Assembly (NCBI GenBank): GCA_017990865.1
Contig: JAGNNB010000115.1
Coordinates: 1-8,608, forward strand
Length of the DNA: 8,608 bases
Origin: Lysobacteraceae bacterium
Lineage (GTDB): Bacteria; Pseudomonadota; Gammaproteobacteria; Xanthomonadales; Xanthomonadaceae
Direction of reading: 5' to 3'
The notes beneath the pieces were generated by a model. It saw nothing but the letters and a program-made list of their open reading frames with translations. It ran no database searches and was not told the DNA's origin. Below, piece by piece: positions 4,697-8,608 of the stretch (position 1 is its first letter; every line of letters starts with the position of its first letter). The position numbers were made by a program, and so were the translations under genes.

Positions 4697-5943
4697 GTCG
4701 TCGCGTCCTCCATCGGAATGCGCAATTCGGCGCGCGTGCCGCCGTCGGCGCCGCTCTCGATGCGGAACGACGCCCGCTCGCCGTAGAGCGTACGCAACTG
4801 CGCGCGCAGATTCGTCAGGCCCAGGCCGCCGCCGGTCCCCGTGCGCAAGCCGAGGCCATCGTCGTCGACGCGCACGCGCAGCGCGCCGCCGTCGCGCTCG
4901 GCCGAGAGCGTTACCGTCCCCGGCCCGGGTTTCGGCTCGACACCGTGCTTGACCGCGTTCTCGACCAGACTCAACAGCAAGAACGACGGAAACGAAGACG
5001 CCCGCGATGCGGCGTCGGCATGGATCGCGTACCGCAATCGGCCGGCGGTGCGCAACCGCATGACTTCGAGGTAATGCGCGCACAGATCGAGTTGCTGGCC
5101 GAGGGTGGAAACCAAAGCGGCCTCGTCGTCGCGCAGCTTCGGAATGCTGGCGCGCAGATACGCGACCAGCGCATCCAGCGTGGCCTCGGCCTGCGCGGGC
5201 GCTTGATGCAACGACGCGCGCACCGAGGCGAGCGTGTTGAACAGAAAATGCGGTTCCACCTGCGCCTGCAGCACGCCCAGACGCAAATCAGAACGCTGCT
5301 TTTCGGCTTGCAGAGTGGCCATCGCCTCGGCCTGCACGCTCGCCTGCCAACGCCCGAGCTCGCGGAAGTAGGCGCGCAAGGCGAGACCGCCGCCGAGGGC
5401 GCCGTAAATCAGAAGGCCCATCAACAGTTTCAACGCGGCGGCGGCGGCCGTTTCCAGCGGCGTCAATGGCGGCGGCTTGAGCGTGAGTTCGATGTTCTTC
5501 GATTCCGGCATCGCCGACGCGAGATAGCCCGACGCCCAACTATCGGCGAAGTAGGCGATCACGACCCCGACCAGCAACGCGGCGACGACGAAGATTCGCT
5601 CGCGCTTCAAGGGCCATCGCGCGTGTCGCACGAGCGTGGCGAGCGACGGACCGGCGCTGCACATCAACATGAACCCGACGAAGAAGTGCAGACCCGACAG
5701 CAGCGCGGTGCGGCCTTCGCCGGTAGCGACCACGAGGCTGGCCGAAGTCAACGCACCGAAGGCGCCGATGCACGCGCCGAACACCAGGCAACGCCCCAGC
5801 AACCAGCGCCCGCCGAACGCCGGATAGCGCGCGTAACGCAGCCAACGATCGCCGTCGCCCGCGTACGGAAGCGGCGTGTTCAACGCATACGGCGTTCGCT
5901 CGGGCATCGGAGGAACCGGATCGCTCGCGCTCATGACGCTCAT
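4693..5943 (-). CDS. LytS/YehU-type membrane sensor histidine kinase
   Basis: The protein has 416 residues. A proline-rich cytoplasmic N-terminus (1-45) is followed by four probable membrane helices at about 48-72, 80-104, 117-139 and 163-189, then a linker helix (195-225) and a His_kinase domain. The phospho-acceptor H232 lies in the hallmark QVEPHFLFNTL (228-238). An HATPase_c domain follows, with N box LVENAVKHG (326-334, N329), G1 VDDDGLGL (359-366) and glycine lid GGGLGLTNLR (371-380). There is no separate extracellular sensor domain, only a loop of some 24 residues between helices 3 and 4, so the stimulus is probably sensed in or near the membrane. It autophosphorylates and passes phosphate to the LytTR regulator. 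ATG 5943 overlaps the hydrolase stop (ATGA); ATG 5934 is an alternative, and neither has a strong ribosome site. Confidence 0.92.
   Translation of the reverse strand: MSVMSASDPVPPMPERTPYALNTPLPYAGDGDRWLRYARYPAFGGRWLLGRCLVFGACIGAFGALTSASLVVATGEGRTALLSGLHFFVGFMLMCSAGPSLATLVRHARWPLKRERIFVVAALLVGVVIAYFADSWASGYLASAMPESKNIELTLKPPPLTPLETAAAAALKLLMGLLIYGALGGGLALRAYFRELGRWQASVQAEAMATLQAEKQRSDLRLGVLQAQVEPHFLFNTLASVRASLHQAPAQAEATLDALVAYLRASIPKLRDDEAALVSTLGQQLDLCAHYLEVMRLRTAGRLRYAIHADAASRASSFPSFLLLSLVENAVKHGVEPKPGPGTVTLSAERDGGALRVRVDDDGLGLRTGTGGGLGLTNLRAQLRTLYGERASFRIESGADGGTRAELRIPMEDATT
4706..4711 (-). promoter_or_regulatory. Ribosome binding site of the LytTR regulator gene, inside the kinase gene
   Basis: GGAGGA on the minus strand lies nine bases before ATG 4696 and within the last codons of the kinase gene. 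Together with the ATGA overlap it supports coupled but independently initiated translation of the regulator. Confidence 0.65.
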
Positions 5944-7337
5944 CGGCGCTTGCCTGTCATCGTGTTCCCGCCCTGTTCGAGCGCGAGCGCGGTCACGTTG
6001 CCCGCCGCATCGCGACGGAAGCGGATGACGATGCCGGCGTCCGCGAAGGCGAAGACATCCTTGGCTTTCGGGGTGAGCGGAAATGCGCCTTGCCCGGTCG
6101 CTTGCGCGGTCAAGGTCGTGCCTTCCGCGCGCACGGTCAGCACGAAATTCGGCATCAGCGGGTATTCGCCTGCATAGTCCTTCGCATCGTCGGCGGACAG
6201 CGTCGGCGCGGGACTGGTGTCGACTTCAGGCAAGAGAGGCTTACCCAACGGCACGCGCGGATCGAGCAGATGCAAGCCGAGGCTGCCCAAACCGCCCATG
6301 CCATGCAGCGCGGTGTCGGACAGAATCACCACACCGAATTTTTTCACGGGGTCGAACGCCACGAACGAAGAGAATCCACCGGTGCCGCCTTCGTGGGCCA
6401 GAAATTCGCGGCCGTTGAGCGTGGCCCGCATCCACTGCATCGCCGTCGGCGCCTTCGAGGGCGTCTCGATCGCGACATGGGTACGCGCGAAATCCGTGTC
6501 CAGCGGCGCGGGCGCGCCGCCGAACTGGCCGCGCACGTAGCGCACCATGTCGTCGAGGGTCGAGCGCACGCCGCCGACGCCGGCGAAATCGCCGGGGAAA
6601 TCCCAGGGCGACGTGGGCTTGCCGTCCGGCGTGTGGCCGACCGCGATTTTCGTGCCTTCCGGTCGCCGCGCGATGTACGTGCTGTCCATATCCAACGGCG
6701 CGAACACGCGGTCGCGCAACAGCGTTTCGAAATCCATGCCGGCGCGGCGTGCGATGGCGTACGAGAGCAACATCGCCGCGAAATTCGAGTACTCCTGCTT
6801 CTCGCCCGGCGCGCGCGTCAGCGTCGCGCGCGACAATCCGCCAAGCAGATCGGCTTCGGTCAGGCGCGTGTAAGGGTTGCGCAGATCGGCGTCCATGCCC
6901 GCGGGGATCGCCGGCAAACCGGAGGTATGCGTGACGATATGCCGCAGCAGAATGGGCTTGCCTTCGAAGGTCGGCACCTTGGCCGAATCGGGCAACCACG
7001 CGGACAGCGGATCGTCCAGCGAGGCCTTGCCCTCGCGGATCATGCCCGCGAGCAACGCGGCCATCATCGGTTTGCTGACCGAGCCGATCTCGAACGCGGT
7101 AGCGGCATCGATGCGACGCGCCGGGTCGCCGCCGTCGGCGCAGACATAAGCACGGCTCACCGCGTCGCCGTCGATCACCGCGGTGGCGAAGCACGCGCCG
7201 GTGCGGTCGCCCTGCAAACGCTTGACCACGATGGCCTGCAGTTCGGCGTCGGTCGTGGCGATAGCCGGCATCGCGACGAACAGCGACGGCAAGGCGACGG
7301 CCAAAGCGGCGAACGCAGCGGAATGACGCAATCCCAT
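5940..7337 (-). CDS. Exported serine hydrolase of the class C beta-lactamase / DD-peptidase-like family
   Basis: The protein has 465 residues with a Sec signal peptide (hydrophobic AALAVALPSLFVA at 10-22, cleavage probably near AIA-TT, residue 28), so it is periplasmic or secreted. The catalytic set of the PF00144 family is complete: nucleophile S86 and K89 in SVSK, Y183-S-N185 as the YxN motif, and HEGGTGGF (315-322) in place of the KTG box, typical of AmpC-like esterases and peptidases rather than true penicillinases. Residues about 380-465 form a separate beta-rich domain like those appended to many family members (DUF3471 type). Possible activities are D-amino peptidase, esterase or peptidoglycan-fragment hydrolase; the sequence does not decide between them. 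It heads the operon with the kinase and regulator. ATG 7337 is supported by GAGGAG six bases upstream and by the signal peptide. Confidence 0.9.
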   Translation of the reverse strand: MGLRHSAAFAALAVALPSLFVAMPAIATTDAELQAIVVKRLQGDRTGACFATAVIDGDAVSRAYVCADGGDPARRIDAATAFEIGSVSKPMMAALLAGMIREGKASLDDPLSAWLPDSAKVPTFEGKPILLRHIVTHTSGLPAIPAGMDADLRNPYTRLTEADLLGGLSRATLTRAPGEKQEYSNFAAMLLSYAIARRAGMDFETLLRDRVFAPLDMDSTYIARRPEGTKIAVGHTPDGKPTSPWDFPGDFAGVGGVRSTLDDMVRYVRGQFGGAPAPLDTDFARTHVAIETPSKAPTAMQWMRATLNGREFLAHEGGTGGFSSFVAFDPVKKFGVVILSDTALHGMGGLGSLGLHLLDPRVPLGKPLLPEVDTSPAPTLSADDAKDYAGEYPLMPNFVLTVRAEGTTLTAQATGQGAFPLTPKAKDVFAFADAGIVIRFRRDAAGNVTALALEQGGNTMTGKRR

Positions 7338-7447
7338 GACGATCTCCTCAAGTTGTGGGTGCGACGAGAGTGGCGTCCCGTCGCCGCACTCGCTCGGGTT
7401 TGCGACGAACCCCGGATTTCGGCGGACGAAGCCGAAATAGACGCGAC
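7338..7447 (-). promoter_or_regulatory. Upstream region of the hydrolase operon with two inverted repeats
   Basis: These 110 bp between hutF and the hydrolase gene should carry the operon promoter and the hutF transcript end. A perfect 8-bp inverted repeat, ATTTCGGC-GGACGAA-GCCGAAAT (7416-7438), starts nine bases beyond the hutF stop. It resembles a terminator stem but is not followed by a T-run on the minus strand. A second, GGGTT-TGCGACG-AACCC (7396-7412), is a 17-bp dyad that could be an operator. I could not assign -10 or -35 boxes. Confidence 0.4.
7344..7349 (-). promoter_or_regulatory. Ribosome binding site of the serine hydrolase gene
   Basis: GAGGAG on the minus strand lies six bases before ATG 7337. 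It decides the start there and rules out the upstream ATG at 7451, which would add 38 residues ahead of the signal peptide. Confidence 0.75.
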
Positions 7448-8608
7448 TCAAACCGCGCGCAGACGCGCCATCGCCGTTGCGAACCGCGCCGCGATGGCGT
7501 CGCGGGCGACGTGGCGTCCACCGACGACCACCGTGCGCCCGGCGACCTCGACGCGATCGATCGCCGGTCGATTGCCGCTGAAGATCCAGCGATCGGCGAT
7601 GTCGTCGGCCGTGGCGCCCACGAGCTGCGGCGCATCGCCGTCGGCCGTGGAAAGCGTGAGCGCGTCGGCGGCCAGCGTGTCCGCATCGAACCCCGTCGCG
7701 CGCGCTGCGCTCGCCCGCACGCCCGCGAGCAAGGCTTCGCCGACGCTGGGGTAGTCAGCGCTCGCGGCGATATTGCGGTGCCGCGTGATCAGGCGCTGGC
7801 CGTATTCGAGCCAACGCAGCTCTTCCACCGGCGACACCGAGATATGCGAATCCGAGCCGATGCCCCAGAGGCCGTTCGCGTCCAGAAAATCGCGCAGCGG
7901 AAACAGACCATCGCCGAGATTGGCTTCGGTGGTCGGGCAAATCGCGACCGTCGCGCCGCGGTCGGCGATGCCGACGACTTCGTCCACGTCCAAATGCGTG
8001 GCGTGAACCAAGGTCCAGCGCGCATCGACCGGCGCATGGTCGAGCAACCAACGCACCGGCCGCTCGCCGCGAATCGCGAGGCTGTCCTGCACTTCGCCGA
8101 TCTGCTCGGCGATATGCAGATGGATGCGCGCATCCGCCGGCAACGCCGTCAGCGTCGCCGCCATCGCATCCGCCGGCACCGCGCGCAGGCTGTGCAGCGC
8201 GCAACCGATGCGCAAGGTCGCGTCCTGTTCGGCGCGCAGCGTCTCGAACAAGCGCAGATACGCATCGACGGTATGCCCGAAACGCCGCTGACGCGCGTTC
8301 AGCGCGCGGCCGTCGAAACCGCCGGTCATGTACAGCACCGGCAGCAAGGTCAGGCGGATGCCGGTCTCGCGCGCGGCGGCGATCAAAGCGCGCGACATCG
8401 TCGCGGGATCGGGATACGGCGCGCCGTCGGGCGCGTGATGCAGATAGTGGAATTCGCACACCGTGGTGTAGCCGGCTTCGAGCATCTCGGCGTACAACTG
8501 CGCGGCCACCGCATGCAGCGATTCGGGATCGAAACGCTCGGCCATGCGGTACATGGTGTCGCGCCAGGTCCAGAACGAATCGGAGGCGTGCGTCGCGCGC
8601 TCGGCCAT
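7448..8608 (-). CDS. hutF: Formimidoylglutamate deiminase (HutF), 5' truncated by the window edge
   Basis: This amidohydrolase-superfamily enzyme turns N-formimino-L-glutamate into N-formyl-L-glutamate and ammonia in the five-step histidine degradation route, with HutG acting next. The visible 386 residues contain the HutF signatures SFWTWRDTMYRMAERF (11-26) and VCEFHYLHH (50-58), the metal and substrate region IHLHIAEQ (162-169), VHATHL (201-206), CPTTEANLGDG (224-234) and GSDSHISVSP (251-260), whose Asp253 is the expected metal ligand and catalytic Asp. Roughly 60-70 N-terminal residues are missing, including the HxH zinc motif. The Met encoded at the very edge is probably internal, because family members continue upstream through an HAFQRA-type segment. 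No other hut gene is visible in the window. Confidence 0.92.
   Translation of the reverse strand: MAERATHASDSFWTWRDTMYRMAERFDPESLHAVAAQLYAEMLEAGYTTVCEFHYLHHAPDGAPYPDPATMSRALIAAARETGIRLTLLPVLYMTGGFDGRALNARQRRFGHTVDAYLRLFETLRAEQDATLRIGCALHSLRAVPADAMAATLTALPADARIHLHIAEQIGEVQDSLAIRGERPVRWLLDHAPVDARWTLVHATHLDVDEVVGIADRGATVAICPTTEANLGDGLFPLRDFLDANGLWGIGSDSHISVSPVEELRWLEYGQRLITRHRNIAASADYPSVGEALLAGVRASAARATGFDADTLAADALTLSTADGDAPQLVGATADDIADRWIFSGNRPAIDRVEVAGRTVVVGGRHVARDAIAARFATAMARLRAV

Noticed and set aside
4945..6177. 410-codon plus-strand open frame opposite the kinase and hydrolase genes
   Set aside because: It is an antisense shadow in high-GC DNA, Arg/Gln/His-rich, without motifs, and overlaps two strongly supported genes.
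7416..7438. Called as a rho-independent terminator for hutF
   Set aside because: The stem is good, but on the minus strand it is followed by CCGGGG rather than a T-run, so I list it only as an inverted repeat.
5940..7451. Upstream ATG at 7451 as the start of the serine hydrolase
   Set aside because: It would place 38 extra residues before a clear signal peptide. The strong GAGGAG site favours ATG 7337.
6090..7754. 554-codon plus-strand open frame opposite the hydrolase and hutF genes
   Set aside because: It is an antisense shadow covering two genes with complete or clear catalytic motifs. Its composition is typical of the reverse strand of GC-rich genes.

Overview
The window looks like chromosomal DNA from a GC-rich gammaproteobacterium of the Xanthomonadaceae (Lysobacter, Luteimonas or Xanthomonas type). 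Three things suggest this. The coding is strongly GC-rich with GC-biased third positions. The nucleotide pyrophosphatase/phosphodiesterase keeps nearly the same spacing of catalytic residues as the Xanthomonas enzyme. The intergenic REP-like palindromes read GTCATCCCGGCG...CGCCGGGATGAC on each side. The genus is an inference; no rRNA or marker gene is present.

Layout, left to right. Positions 1-54 hold the last codons of a probable AlkA-type DNA glycosylase, which overlaps by ATGA with an O6-alkylguanine-DNA alkyltransferase (ogt, 51-599, +); this is a DNA alkylation repair pair. A 635-bp gene-free stretch (600-1234) follows. It contains two copies of a roughly 236-bp unit at a 268-bp spacing. 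Each copy has a REP pair, an array of 18-bp repeats and the 3' end of the neighbouring minus-strand gene. That gene (1235-1624, -) encodes a small secreted protein ending in a TonB-plug-like motif. Upstream of it lies a secreted SnoaL/DUF4440-like protein (1751-2332, -). Only 45 bp away and divergent is a lipoprotein-like type I phosphodiesterase/nucleotide pyrophosphatase (2378-3709, +). A third REP-like element (3759-3835) sits between the convergent ends of this gene and the next operon.

The right half is all on the minus strand. Read 5' to 3', it starts with a 5'-truncated formimidoylglutamate deiminase (hutF, 7448-8608) of histidine degradation. After a 110-bp gap with small inverted repeats comes a three-gene operon: an exported class C beta-lactamase-like serine hydrolase (5940-7337), a LytS/YehU-type membrane histidine kinase (4693-5943) and a LytTR response regulator (3926-4696). 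Both junctions are 4-bp ATGA overlaps, so the three proteins are probably translationally coupled. The hydrolase may therefore work with this two-component system, for example in envelope sensing; that link is inferred from gene order only.

I saw no convincing tRNA, rRNA, CRISPR array, transposase, phage gene or defence system. The most unusual items are the tandem duplication that copied a gene tail together with its REP element, and the hydrolase-kinase-regulator operon.
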